A stretch of DNA of 64,000 nt from Gilichinskyi gelida. GTDB taxonomy: Bacteria; Acidobacteriota; Thermoanaerobaculia; Gp7-AA8. This document shows, piece by piece, positions 34,832 through 42,284 of this stretch. A model generated the notes under the pieces. It had not been told where the DNA came from. It saw only the letters and a list, made by a program, of their open reading frames with translations, and made no database searches. Numbering within the stretch: position 1 is the stretch's first letter; each line of letters begins with the position of its first letter. The DNA is taken from NCBI GenBank assembly GCA_038040385.1, contig JBBPII010000002.1, positions 186,001 through 250,000 of the forward strand, in the 5' to 3' direction. A program made the translations under genes and the position numbers.

Positions 34832-34861
34832 GTGACATTCTCGCCCGCCGGGTGCTAGATT
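34832..34861 (+). promoter_or_regulatory. Promoter of a leaderless small gene
   Basis: GTGACA (34832-34837), 18-bp spacer, TAGATT (34856-34861), then 7 nt to the GTG at 34869: the same -10-to-start distance as in the transposase promoter. Confidence 0.5.
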
Positions 34862-34868
34862 GCCTATC

Positions 34869-35087
34869 GTGAGCAAACCGCCCCGCGAGCAGCAACCGGA
34901 AGAGATGGCCGATGAATCGCTCTCCTCTGCTCGCTCCATCCTAGAACGCGTGACCGGCGAGAAGATGCCCAACCGCGCCCGCACCGTCCGTGCCGCTGCC
35001 GGGGGCGCAGCGCGCGCCGCGAAGCTGACTCCGAAACGACGGAGCGAGATCGCCGCGAAGGCTGCCGCGAGTCGCTGGAAAAAGTAG
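34869..35087 (+). CDS. Small basic hypothetical protein with Ala/Lys/Arg-rich tail
   Basis: 72 residues; the second half (AAAGGAARAAKLTPKRRSEI followed by AAKAAASRWKK) is a lysine/alanine helix like those of short nucleic-acid-binding or histone-like tails. GTG 34869 is chosen over TTG 34860 because TTG overlaps the -10 hexamer and GTG is 7 nt beyond it. Function unknown. Its end is 1 bp from the end of the convergent RHH-like gene. Confidence 0.55.
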   Translation: MSKPPREQQPEEMADESLSSARSILERVTGEKMPNRARTVRAAAGGAARAAKLTPKRRSEIAAKAAASRWKK

Positions 35088-35088
35088 C

Positions 35089-35286
35089 CTACTCACGTCT
35101 GCGCTTCGCCTTCGCATCCGTCTTCGCTTCGTGGAGATCGATCAGGGCGTGAATGATCTGCGAGCGCGAGAGAATGAGCCCGTGGCGCAGCCGGGCCTCT
35201 ACCGCGAACAGGTCAAGCCGTGCGATGTGCCGTCGATACATCGGCATCGTGATCTTTTGGTATCCCGATTTCGGGCTCCACGCCAT
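35089..35286 (-). CDS. Small ribbon-helix-helix-like hypothetical protein
   Basis: 65 residues. The core (ARLRHGLILSRSQIIHALIDLHE) has the strand then SRSxIIxALIDL helix of RHH DNA-binding proteins, with a basic C-terminus. ATG 35286 is preceded by GAGGGGTGAAGG. It is divergent from the XRE regulator, sharing a 75-bp region with two operator-like palindromes, so the pair may cross-regulate. Not confidently assigned. Confidence 0.5.
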   Translation of the reverse strand: MAWSPKSGYQKITMPMYRRHIARLDLFAVEARLRHGLILSRSQIIHALIDLHEAKTDAKAKRRRE

Positions 35287-35310
35287 GGCCTTCACCCCTC
35301 AATTGCGTTT

Positions 35311-35350
35311 GGACATTCTAATGTCCGATGAAGGGGACAATCTAGTGTGG
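35311..35350. promoter_or_regulatory. Two operator-like sites between RHH-like and XRE genes
   Basis: GGACAT-TCTA-ATGTCC (35311-35326, perfect 6-bp arms) and a related GGACAATCTAGTGTGG (35335-35350), 24 bp apart start to start. The arrangement recalls tandem operators of small Xre/C-protein autoregulators. Confidence 0.5.
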
Positions 35351-35360
35351 AATCGCCGCC

Positions 35361-35588
35361 GTGGTGAGGAGTACCGCCCGGCGCAAGTTATCGGCCGCTG
35401 TCGGCGCGAAGATCGGCCGAGTCAGAGAGCAGCGCAAGCTGTCGCGGCGCGTCGTTGCTGACCTGGCAGGCATCCACGAAAACACGCTGAAGAAAATCGA
35501 GGGCGGCGAGGGCAATCCTACCCTGTCGGTTCTGTTCGGGATCGCCGAGGCGTTAGGCGTGAAGGTTCACGAGCTGGTCTGCAAGTGA
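35361..35588 (+). CDS. XRE-family helix-turn-helix regulator
   Basis: 75 residues, almost all a Cro/C1-type HTH: IGRVREQRKLSRRVVADLAG then HENTLKKIEGGEGNPTLSVL and IAEALGVKVHELV. Size and fold match restriction-modification controller proteins and small phage-type repressors, but no restriction or phage gene is adjacent. Likely binds the two palindromes just upstream and regulates itself and the divergent gene. Start GTG 35361 (or 35364). Confidence 0.8.
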   Translation: MVRSTARRKLSAAVGAKIGRVREQRKLSRRVVADLAGIHENTLKKIEGGEGNPTLSVLFGIAEALGVKVHELVCK

Positions 35589-35592
35589 AGCT

Positions 35593-36054
35593 CTAATACG
35601 CCAGGGTGAAAAAGCCCGCCGTTCCGTTGTAGTGCATCAGGCAGTGTCCCAATACATCGCGACCAATTAGCGCGTCGATCCCTTGTGTACTCAGCGAGTT
35701 AGGCATCGCCGCTATGACGAGAAGATTCGGCAGGTTGAACCTTGGCGACGAAGTCGTGGGGCCGAAAATCGTCAGCGAAACGTCGTATTGATCGCACATC
35801 ACTGGCGATCCTCCGGTCGATGGAGTCAACGTCGCGACTTGCCCGATTGGACTAAGTTGCAACGCCTGGAGTATTGCGGGCTCGACAACCGTGGATGTCG
35901 CGCCAGTATCAACTAGCGCTTCTATCGTAGCCACAGCCGGGAGGGTCTGATTGGCAACCGTGAGGGCCGCATGGCGCGCTGCACTCACCCATAGCGCACC
36001 CTTCAAGACAGGACCACCCGCTGTGATCTGGAGCGTGAAATGTGCCACCGTCAC
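35593..36054 (-). CDS. Retropepsin-like aspartic protease
   Basis: 153 residues. The aspartic protease signature is ALVDTGATSTVV (about 47-58), and the second conserved element is DALIGRDVLGHC (about 128-139), as in single-domain pepsin-like retropepsins that dimerise. No signal peptide or transmembrane segment, so cytoplasmic. It starts 3 bp after the stop of the small 36058-36294 gene, a close pairing that suggests co-function. Target unknown; low GC and rarer codons than neighbours suggest recent acquisition. Confidence 0.8.
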   Translation of the reverse strand: MTVAHFTLQITAGGPVLKGALWVSAARHAALTVANQTLPAVATIEALVDTGATSTVVEPAILQALQLSPIGQVATLTPSTGGSPVMCDQYDVSLTIFGPTTSSPRFNLPNLLVIAAMPNSLSTQGIDALIGRDVLGHCLMHYNGTAGFFTLAY

Positions 36055-36057
36055 CGC

Positions 36058-36294
36058 CTACGCGCAGCGAGGCTCCACAAACCTAGAAATGAACTGAACT
36101 CGCTCGACTGACTGGATCTGCTTTACCAGGAACGGGCTAAGCTTGAATTTCTCGTAACCGATCTTGATCGCGTCCTCAGCGCTAGTGAAAACACCGGCTA
36201 CTTCATCGCCCTGGATGAGCACAAACTTGCCCTCTTCCGCTATCAGTTCCGACAGCTTCGCGTGATAGGTTTCAAGTTCCTTTTCTAGTGCCAT
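36058..36294 (-). CDS. Small DUF5678-like protein paired with the retropepsin
   Basis: 78 residues: ETYHAKLSELIAEEGKFVLI, GDEVAGVFTSAEDA, GYEKFKLSPFLVKQI. This pattern is known from short conserved proteins (DUF5678-like) found beside retropepsin-like genes in many genomes; the function is unknown. A TATAAT -10 box (minus strand, 36350-36355) lies about 55 nt upstream of the ATG, so this gene heads a two-gene operon with the protease. Confidence 0.65.
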   Translation of the reverse strand: MALEKELETYHAKLSELIAEEGKFVLIQGDEVAGVFTSAEDAIKIGYEKFKLSPFLVKQIQSVERVQFISRFVEPRCA

Positions 36295-36349
36295 AGCAGT
36301 AACCCAAACCTAAGCAGCAGCGGGATTTATGCCCTGCAAGTTAGGTCGG

Positions 36350-36355
36350 ATTATA
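36350..36355 (-). promoter_or_regulatory. -10 box of the DUF5678-like/retropepsin operon
   Basis: TATAAT within TGGCGTATAAT on the minus strand, the same 11-mer as before the response regulator gene. It leaves a ~50-nt leader to the ATG at 36294. Confidence 0.45.
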
Positions 36356-36462
36356 CGCCACGTCAAGGGGTTGGCGGTGAACGTGGACTGCAAGCGTCTG
36401 GAGTTCGGACCTAAGAACGACGATGCTGCCACCTAACCACTTGTAACGTTTATGCTTGCCCA

Positions 36463-36491
36463 TTGACAATCACGGTAAGCAAGCATATATT
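36463..36491 (+). promoter_or_regulatory. Consensus sigma-70-type promoter of the transposase, leaderless
   Basis: TTGACA (36463-36468), 17-bp spacer, TATATT (36486-36491), then 7 nt to the GTG at 36499. Transcription should begin at or next to the start codon. Confidence 0.75.
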
Positions 36492-36498
36492 GTTACAT

Positions 36499-37419
36499 GT
36501 GAACACGCTGCCGGTCGCCAAGAAAGTCCAGTTCCTCGCCGCAATCGTTGAAGGCATGGGCGTTCGCGCCGCTTGCCGTCTCGCAGGGATCGCCAAGGGT
36601 AGCGGGTTGAAGCTCGTTCGGGAGATCGGTGCGGGATGCGAAGCGTTTCAGCGGCATTGGATTCGCGACCTCGATACGAAGCGCGTTGAGTGTGACGAAG
36701 TCTGGTCCTTCATCTTCTCGAAAGAGAAGAACGTTCCCCAGGATGTTCCCGAGGACGTTCGCCGTCGTTGGGGATGGGGCGATGCGTGGACGTGGACGGC
36801 GTTCGATTCGACCAGCAAGCTACTCATCACTTGGCGTGTTGGTGACCGTACGGGCTTCACCGCTGGTCCCTTCATGAAGGATCTTGCGTCCCGCCTCAAA
36901 GGACGCATTCAGCTTTCGACGGACGGCTATAACGTCTACCCCATCGCGGTGGAAGTCGCGTTCAAGGGCGACGTCGATTACGCGACCGTCATCAAAGAGT
37001 ACGCCTCAACCCCCGGCACGACCGACAAACCGGCGCACGTCCGCTACTCACCGGGAGAGTGCCGTGGAGTCATCAAGGCGCGCATTCAGGGCGAGCCGGA
37101 CATGAAGCTTGCGTCCACCAGCTACGTCGAGCGGAGCAACCTTGCGGTTCGGATGCTGAACCGCCGCTTCACTCGCCTGACGAACTCGTACAGCAAGCGC
37201 ATCGAGTATCACCGCGCAGCCGTCGCGCTGACGTTCTTCTACTACAACTTCTGCCGAAAGCATTCGTCGCTGAAGGGAAAGACTCCGGCGATGGCGGCGG
37301 GGATCGCGACGACGGTTTGGAATGTGCGGGATATGTTGTTTGCGGCGGATCAGGCGAATGGGATAGCTGGTCACCCCTTGGCTACTCTCGAACTTATCGG
37401 CCCGGAGGCACGAGCTTAG
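36499..37419 (+). CDS. IS1-family-like transposase
   Basis: 306 residues: N-terminal HTH (VEGMGVRAACRLAGIAKGSGLKLV, split here as about 16-39), then a DDE-type catalytic domain with CDEVWSFIFSKEKN, WTWTAFDSTSKLL, LSTDGYNVY, TSYVERSNL, RRFTRLTNSYSKR and YYNFCRKHSSL. This matches the IS1-like family. GTG 36499 is used because the longer frame begins in the -35 box. No terminal inverted repeats were found, and the last 26 nt overlap the convergent Ntn-hydrolase gene, so it may be an immobile or domesticated copy. Confidence 0.85.
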   Translation: MNTLPVAKKVQFLAAIVEGMGVRAACRLAGIAKGSGLKLVREIGAGCEAFQRHWIRDLDTKRVECDEVWSFIFSKEKNVPQDVPEDVRRRWGWGDAWTWTAFDSTSKLLITWRVGDRTGFTAGPFMKDLASRLKGRIQLSTDGYNVYPIAVEVAFKGDVDYATVIKEYASTPGTTDKPAHVRYSPGECRGVIKARIQGEPDMKLASTSYVERSNLAVRMLNRRFTRLTNSYSKRIEYHRAAVALTFFYYNFCRKHSSLKGKTPAMAAGIATTVWNVRDMLFAADQANGIAGHPLATLELIGPEARA

Positions 37420-38203
37420 ATCTCAGGATTTCGAGCGCACGCGGCGGCACTTCGTAGAGAGATCCTTCCCATACCTGCTTGAGTTCCGGTACGTCCATCC
37501 GCCACATGAATGAGAGTTCGCCGTTCGAGGCGAGCATCAATACCATGGTGTCCTTTCCAACGCTGCCGCTGTGAACCTTTTCTGAAGCGAACTTTGCTGC
37601 GCAGAGTTTGTAAACGTTGGCGTAGGCATCTAAGCTCAACCAGCCCGATGAGAATTGACTCAAGGCGGCATCTACGATCCACGATCCCTCACCGATGGCG
37701 TGATAACCGACGGGAGGGACAAACGCTTCTCCGCCCCGACTGACTTCTAGAAGTGTCGGCCTTCCGGTGCTGTCAAATCCGGCGACCAGAAGGCGGACTC
37801 CGAGATCGAGTCCATCCAACTCGTTGAGCATGGTCTCGAATATCCCGTCTCCGAGTTGTTCGTGACCGCACTCCAGGAATGTCTTGAGCGTGTACCCAAT
37901 TCGCGACAGCCTGGCATCGTGCATGCGTTCAGTCTCGCTTCTGTACGCGGCGGTGCACGCGCGGATCACATCTTCCTTGTCCTTTAGTCCTGGAGCGGAG
38001 TCCAGTTGCTTCTGGATAGCCTCCATTAGGCGTGGGCGGCGCGCCTCTGTCGCTTCGCAGAGCGCGATCCATTTGTAGTTGTTGTCGAGGAAGTAGTGCT
38101 TGCGAAAACCCTCTACGGAGACGAGGGTATCCGATACTAACTGATCGGTGACTAACGCGATCGAGTTGTTCTGCGTCAGAATCGCAGCGATGCAGACAGT
38201 CAT
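37394..38203 (-). CDS. Proteasome-like Ntn-hydrolase family protein
   Basis: 269 residues starting M-T-V-C-I-A-A-I. After Met removal Thr1 would be the nucleophile, with Asp in VTDQLVS (about 19) and Lys in FRKHYFL (about 34) at the spacing of proteasome beta/HslV catalytic residues. Later GGEAFVPPVGYHAIGEGSW resembles the conserved Gly-rich region of the fold. Proteins of this type occur singly in bacteria and are mostly uncharacterised. ATG 38203 is chosen to expose Thr at position 2. Its C-terminal codons overlap the transposase gene. Confidence 0.68.
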   Translation of the reverse strand: MTVCIAAILTQNNSIALVTDQLVSDTLVSVEGFRKHYFLDNNYKWIALCEATEARRPRLMEAIQKQLDSAPGLKDKEDVIRACTAAYRSETERMHDARLSRIGYTLKTFLECGHEQLGDGIFETMLNELDGLDLGVRLLVAGFDSTGRPTLLEVSRGGEAFVPPVGYHAIGEGSWIVDAALSQFSSGWLSLDAYANVYKLCAAKFASEKVHSGSVGKDTMVLMLASNGELSFMWRMDVPELKQVWEGSLYEVPPRALEILRSKLVPPGR

Positions 38204-38337
38204 GCTGGAACGCCGTAGCGTACGCGGATGCGGCCGGGTTGTCACGGGCCGCACGGTGACGCGCGGACGTGGTGCCGTGACGGGCGGCGCGTGACCGGAA
38301 ACCTGACCGGCCGGTTCATGTGCCAACTCCGGAGATT

Positions 38338-39027
38338 TCAGATTTTCGGCTGTGACGCTTTCCGCTGAACTTGACCCATGACCCACCGCTTCAAGAGTAT
38401 GGGAATGAGGATCAGCGCGATCAGCAGGCCGCAGACGACGGCCAGCCGTTTGATGGCCTCCCCTTCGGTCATCGTGCCGTTGATCAGCGAGTCGGCGCAG
38501 TAGGCGAAGATGACGTGCGAGGGGATCAGGCCCAAGAGAGTTGCCAGCGCGTAGTCGCGGAAACGCATCCGCGCGATGCCCGCCGCGAAGTTCCACACCG
38601 CGAACGGCGGTCCGGGGATCAGGCGAATGATGAGCATCTTGGTGAAGCCGGAGCTCTCCACCTGCTTGCGCACCGCGGCGCCGACGCTGCCGAAGCGGTC
38701 CAGCAGCCCCTCGCCGAGGAAGAGGGCGACAAAGTACGCGGCGATCGCGCCGAGGATGCCGCCGGCGATGGCGTAGAGCGAGCCGAGCTTCCAGCCCCAG
38801 ATCACGCCGCCGGCGACGACGAAGATGGTGGCCGGGATGGCGAACACCGACCCCACGCCGTACATGGCGATCAGCAGCACGGGGCCGTACCAGATGCCGC
38901 GGAGACGGTCGATGAGCTCGCGGATGTTGGCGCGCGTGAACTGGTCGCGCAGCGGGGAGAAGTACATCGCCGCAACGCCGCCCACCAGTACGAGCAGCAC
39001 CGCCGCCTTCAACACCCTTCGCTTCAC
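38338..39027 (-). CDS. TVP38/TMEM64 (VTT domain) family membrane protein
   Basis: 229 residues, six hydrophobic segments. The VTT/SNARE-associated signature is seen in GSVFAIPATIFVVAGGVIWG (about 58-77), GAIAAYFVALFLGE and FTKMLIIRLIPGPPFAVWNFAAG (split about 125-147). The family handles lipid scrambling or membrane homeostasis. ATG 39027 overlaps the stop of the upstream secretin-like gene by 4 nt, so the two are coupled. Confidence 0.88.
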   Translation of the reverse strand: MKRRVLKAAVLLVLVGGVAAMYFSPLRDQFTRANIRELIDRLRGIWYGPVLLIAMYGVGSVFAIPATIFVVAGGVIWGWKLGSLYAIAGGILGAIAAYFVALFLGEGLLDRFGSVGAAVRKQVESSGFTKMLIIRLIPGPPFAVWNFAAGIARMRFRDYALATLLGLIPSHVIFAYCADSLINGTMTEGEAIKRLAVVCGLLIALILIPILLKRWVMGQVQRKASQPKI

Positions 39028-39299
39028 TTCGACCTCGGCCTGACGTTCACCACATCATTGCTGTACGTCTTCGCCCGCAGGCTCATGGTCCGGAACACGG
39101 TGTCGAACGCCGTCTTGCACGGCAACTGGCGAAAGATGAAGGTCCCCTTCCCCTCCACCTCTTTGTCCACGATCAGGTTCTTGATGCCGCACTGCGTCTG
39201 CATCGACTTGAGGATGACGCGGATGTCCTCGTCCTTGACGTCGAGGGTGACGGTGTTCGGGCGAGCGGCGAGCAGAAGAATTAGAATTGTGACCTTCAC
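39024..39299 (-). CDS. Small secretin N-domain (STN-like) protein
   Basis: 91 residues: a short hydrophobic leader (TILILLLAARP) then one secretin/TonB short N-terminal fold: TVTLDVKDEDIRVILKSM, IKNLIVDKEVEGKGTF, and AFDTVFRTMSL. Normally this module precedes a secretin pore or TonB receptor barrel; here it stands alone. Coupled by overlap with the VTT gene. Function unknown. Confidence 0.65.
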   Translation of the reverse strand: MKVTILILLLAARPNTVTLDVKDEDIRVILKSMQTQCGIKNLIVDKEVEGKGTFIFRQLPCKTAFDTVFRTMSLRAKTYSNDVVNVRPRSK

Positions 39300-39327
39300 G
39301 TTTGACCCGCAACAGGGGACCGCAGGC

Positions 39328-39333
39328 TACCAT
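39328..39333 (+). promoter_or_regulatory. -10-like box close to the start of the NTF2-like gene
   Basis: TACCAT followed by 7 nt and the ATG at 39341. A TTGACC lies 20 bp upstream of it, a longer spacing than usual. Confidence 0.4.
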
Positions 39334-39340
39334 TTCGCGC

Positions 39341-39790
39341 ATGACACTCGCCCTGCTGCTCCTGCTCGCCGCCGCCGCCCCCGCCGAGGACGTCCCCGCC
39401 ACCATCGCGCGCCTGGAGCATGAGTGGGCGGCGGCGTTCCTCGCGCATGACGTGAAGGCCGTCGACCGCATCCTCGCCGACGATTACGTCGGCACCGACG
39501 GCCGGGCGATGATGTCGGACAAGAAGTCGGAGCTCGAGGAGGTCAAGGCACCCGAGCCCGGCGAAGGCGCGCCCGACTTCGAGCTGCTCGACGACCAGAT
39601 CTCCGACATCCGCGTGCGCGTCTTCGGCACCACCGCGGTGGCCACGGCGATCAGCAACGAGAAGGCGCGCTTCAAAGGCAAAGAGTTCGCACCGCGCTTC
39701 CGCCGCACGACGGTGTGGGTGAAGCGCGACGGGCGGTGGCAGTGCGTGTCGTTTCACGCCAGCCGCATCGCCGAGCCGCCGGCGAAGTAG
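39341..39790 (+). CDS. Secreted NTF2-like (DUF4440) protein
   Basis: 149 residues: signal peptide (LALLLLLAAAAPAEDVP) and one NTF2-like cone domain: LEHEWAAAFLAHDVKAVDRILADDYVGTD (about 25-53) and a final strand pair RRTTVWVKRDGRWQCVSFHAS. DUF4440 proteins bind small ligands or act as SnoaL-type domains; no catalytic residue can be named. ATG 39341 is the start of the signal peptide. Confidence 0.82.
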   Translation: MTLALLLLLAAAAPAEDVPATIARLEHEWAAAFLAHDVKAVDRILADDYVGTDGRAMMSDKKSELEEVKAPEPGEGAPDFELLDDQISDIRVRVFGTTAVATAISNEKARFKGKEFAPRFRRTTVWVKRDGRWQCVSFHASRIAEPPAK

Positions 39791-39818
39791 AATTCTCTCC
39801 GCCAAAGAGGAGAGCAGG

Positions 39819-40301
39819 ATGCAATCCCAACATCCGCAAATCGGTCAGATCGCCGCCTTCATCGGGCCGTTTCAGCCACTCGGGTGGTTGTTCTGCGACG
39901 GACGGCTGATGGAGATCGCCAATCGTGATTTCGACATGCTTTTCGCGGTGATCGGCACCAAGTACGGCGGCGACGGCCAAGAGACCTTCGCGCTGCCCAC
40001 GCTCGCCGGTCCGATTCCGGGCGCGCGGCCCGTCATCGCTTATGCGGGCACGTTTCCGCAGCCCGACCAGGCGCCGTCGCCTCCCGTTCTGAGGGGATTC
40101 GCGGTGGAGTGGTCCGGCCCGCTGCCCGAAGACTACGTGCCGGCGACGGGGCAAATCTACAACATCAGGGACAACAGCCCGCTCTTCGGGTTGCTCGGAA
40201 CGCAATTCGGCGGCGACAACAAGGCCGGAACGTTCGCTCTGCCAAACCTCGGCGGCAACTGGATCCTCAATACCACCGGTACGAATCCGCTGAAGTCCTG
40301 A
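39819..40301 (+). CDS. Tail-collar-domain protein (microcystin-dependent-protein type)
   Basis: 160 residues with two tail-collar motifs: IGQIAAFIGPF.P.GWLFCDG ... GTKYGGDGQETFALPTL (about 8-60) and a second shorter GTQFGGDNKAGTFALPNL near the C-terminus. In phages this domain is at the tail-fibre tip; stand-alone bacterial versions are widespread with unclear function. Preceded by an AGAGGAGAGCAGG ribosome site. No other phage gene is nearby. Confidence 0.82.
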   Translation: MQSQHPQIGQIAAFIGPFQPLGWLFCDGRLMEIANRDFDMLFAVIGTKYGGDGQETFALPTLAGPIPGARPVIAYAGTFPQPDQAPSPPVLRGFAVEWSGPLPEDYVPATGQIYNIRDNSPLFGLLGTQFGGDNKAGTFALPNLGGNWILNTTGTNPLKS

Positions 40302-40305
40302 GGCG

Positions 40306-41481
40306 CTACGCCAGGCTCTCCACGATCATGGCGATCCCCTGCCCGCCGCCGATGCACGCCGAGGCCAGGCCGTACTTCAGCTTGCGGCGCCGCAGCTCGT
40401 AGAGCACGGTCAGCACCAGGCGCGTCCCCGACGCGGCGAGCGGATGTCCGAGGGCGATGGCGCCGCCGTTGACGTTGAGCTTCTCCTGATCGATGCCCAG
40501 CTCCTTGACCACGGCGAGGATCTGGCCGGCGAAGGCCTCGTTGATCTCGATGAGGTCGATTTCGTCGAGCTTCATGCCGGCGCGCTGGAGCGCGATCTTC
40601 GTCGCCGGGACCGGGCCGATGCCCATGATGTCCGGATCGCAGCCGGCGATGCCCCAGGAGACGATGCGGCCGAGGGGCTTGCTCCCCTTCGCCTGGGCGT
40701 TCGCCGCTGTAGTAACGGTTACCATAGCTGCGCCGTCCACGATGCCGCTGGCGTTTCCGGCGGTGACGAATCCGTCTTTGGCGAACGCGGGCTTCAGCTT
40801 CGCCAGCCCTTCCATGGTGGTGTCGGGGCGGAGGTGATCGTCGGTCTTGATCTGCTCCCCTTTGTGCCCGACGGCGACGGGGACGATCTCCGCGCTCAGC
40901 CAGCAGGACTGCTGCGCCGCGACGGCGCGCTGCTGGCTGCGGAGGGCGTAGGCGTCCTGCTCCTCGCGCGAGATGGCGTACTTGCGCGCAAGGTTGTCGG
41001 AGGTCTGCGCCATGTACAGGCCGCAGTACGAGTCGAGCAGCGCGACCATCAGCGAGTCTTCCATCGGCGCCTGCCCGAGCTTGAGGCCCTTGCGCGCGCC
41101 GCGGATCACGTACGGCGCCTGCGACATGTTCTCCATGCCGCCGGCAAGGATGGTGGTGGCCTCGTCGAGCTCGATCTGCTCGGCGGCGCTGATGATCGAT
41201 TGGATGCCCGAGCCGCAGAGTCGGTTCACGGTCAGCGCGGGGACTTTGTTCGGCACGCCGGCCTTCAGCCCCACATGTCGGGCGCCGTAGATGGCGTCGC
41301 CGGAGGTCTGCAGCGCGTTGCCGACGATGACGTGGTCGATTTCTTCCGGCGCGAAGCCGCTGCGCTCCAGCGCTCCCTTGGCGGCGATGACGCCGAGGTC
41401 GATGGCGCTGACGTCGCTGAAATGGCCGTTGTACTCGGCCATGGGCGTTCTCGCACCCCCGACGATGACGATGTCTTTCAT
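40306..41481 (-). CDS. Acetyl-CoA acetyltransferase (thiolase)
   Basis: 391 residues, standard length. Active-site Cys in NRLCGSGIQSI (about 87-91), the GNASGIVDGAA motif, GGAIALGHPLAASGTR with catalytic His (about 347) and SACIGGGQG with the second Cys (about 377). Condenses or cleaves acetoacetyl-CoA, working in the last step of beta-oxidation or in ketone metabolism. ATG 41481 overlaps the stop of the upstream CPBP gene (4 nt). Confidence 0.93.
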   Translation of the reverse strand: MKDIVIVGGARTPMAEYNGHFSDVSAIDLGVIAAKGALERSGFAPEEIDHVIVGNALQTSGDAIYGARHVGLKAGVPNKVPALTVNRLCGSGIQSIISAAEQIELDEATTILAGGMENMSQAPYVIRGARKGLKLGQAPMEDSLMVALLDSYCGLYMAQTSDNLARKYAISREEQDAYALRSQQRAVAAQQSCWLSAEIVPVAVGHKGEQIKTDDHLRPDTTMEGLAKLKPAFAKDGFVTAGNASGIVDGAAMVTVTTAANAQAKGSKPLGRIVSWGIAGCDPDIMGIGPVPATKIALQRAGMKLDEIDLIEINEAFAGQILAVVKELGIDQEKLNVNGGAIALGHPLAASGTRLVLTVLYELRRRKLKYGLASACIGGGQGIAMIVESLA

Positions 41482-42266
41482 GGGCTCAACTCCTTGCCGG
41501 CGGCATAACGCTGCCGGCGGGCCATGATATTCAACACGGCGATCGCCATTCCCTCCACCACCACCATCCACACGCTGGCCTCGATGCCGAAGTGCCCTCC
41601 GGTGAGCCATTCCGCGCCGTGGCCGCGGGTCTCCATCACCGTCGTCCGCGACACGTAGCCGCTGACGTTGTAGCCGAGGATGGGGCCGGAGAGGATGTTC
41701 CAGGCGGCGTGGATGCCGATGGGGAGCCAGAGGCGCCCGAAGACCTCGTACGCCAGCGCCAGGAGCACCCCGGCCAGTACCAGGTTGATGATCGCCATCG
41801 GCGAGATGCCCGCGTTTCCGGCGTGCAGCAGGGCGAAGACGAGCGAGGTGAAGACGATCGCCGCAGGCCGGCTCACGCTGCGCACTTTCTGGTACGGATA
41901 GCCGCGAAACAGCAGCTCCTCGTGGAATGCCGCCGGCAGGTAGACGACGAGCAGCTCCGCCCATGGAAATCCACCGCCGGGGACGTGCCGTAGGTCAGTT
42001 GTGGCGATGATCAGAAGGTCGCAGGATGCGATGAGCACGATGGCGAAGCCGATGCCGAGGAGCAGCTCGCGCGCCGCGGTCCAGGGAGGCGCCGCCAGCC
42101 CCAGCCGCCAGCGGCCCCGCTCGGACACGGCAATCGAGACAGCCGTGGCGACGATGACGGCGAGCAGGGCATCCCACTGGTGCAGCGGCAGGTGCAGCGC
42201 CGCCGTGATCCAGGCGCAGGCGAGGAATGTGGCAAGATAAACGGACCCAAAGAGGCTGAGCGGCAC
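41478..42266 (-). CDS. CPBP family intramembrane metalloprotease
   Basis: 262 residues with about seven transmembrane segments. Abi/CAAX-protease motifs are intact: EELLFRG (about 124-130), FALLHAGN (about 152-159) and IGIHAAWN (about 190-197). These proteases process prenylated or bacteriocin-like substrates; the target is unknown. No ATG is available, and GTG 42266 gives the expected first helix. Divergent from doxX with 18 bp between starts. Confidence 0.85.
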   Translation of the reverse strand: MPLSLFGSVYLATFLACAWITAALHLPLHQWDALLAVIVATAVSIAVSERGRWRLGLAAPPWTAARELLLGIGFAIVLIASCDLLIIATTDLRHVPGGGFPWAELLVVYLPAAFHEELLFRGYPYQKVRSVSRPAAIVFTSLVFALLHAGNAGISPMAIINLVLAGVLLALAYEVFGRLWLPIGIHAAWNILSGPILGYNVSGYVSRTTVMETRGHGAEWLTGGHFGIEASVWMVVVEGMAIAVLNIMARRQRYAAGKELSP

Positions 42267-42284
42267 TATCAGTCTGATGGGGAG

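Larger units (their letters stand above)
34740..38330. other. Accessory island of small genes with an IS1-like transposase
   Basis: Between the M23 gene and the VTT-family gene lie eight mostly short genes on alternating strands, with a visibly lower GC content (especially 35590-36500), an XRE regulator, a transposase and orphan hydrolases. Flanking housekeeping genes are dense and high-GC. No integrase, tRNA or attachment site was found at either edge, so the exact borders are not known. Confidence 0.55.

Noticed and set aside
36463..36498. TTG 36463 as transposase start
   Set aside because: It is the -35 box of a consensus promoter; GTG 36499 gives the family's usual N-terminus.
39819..40301. 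Prophage hypothesis based on the tail-collar protein
   Set aside because: No capsid, terminase, integrase or other tail gene is adjacent; stand-alone tail-collar proteins are common in bacteria.
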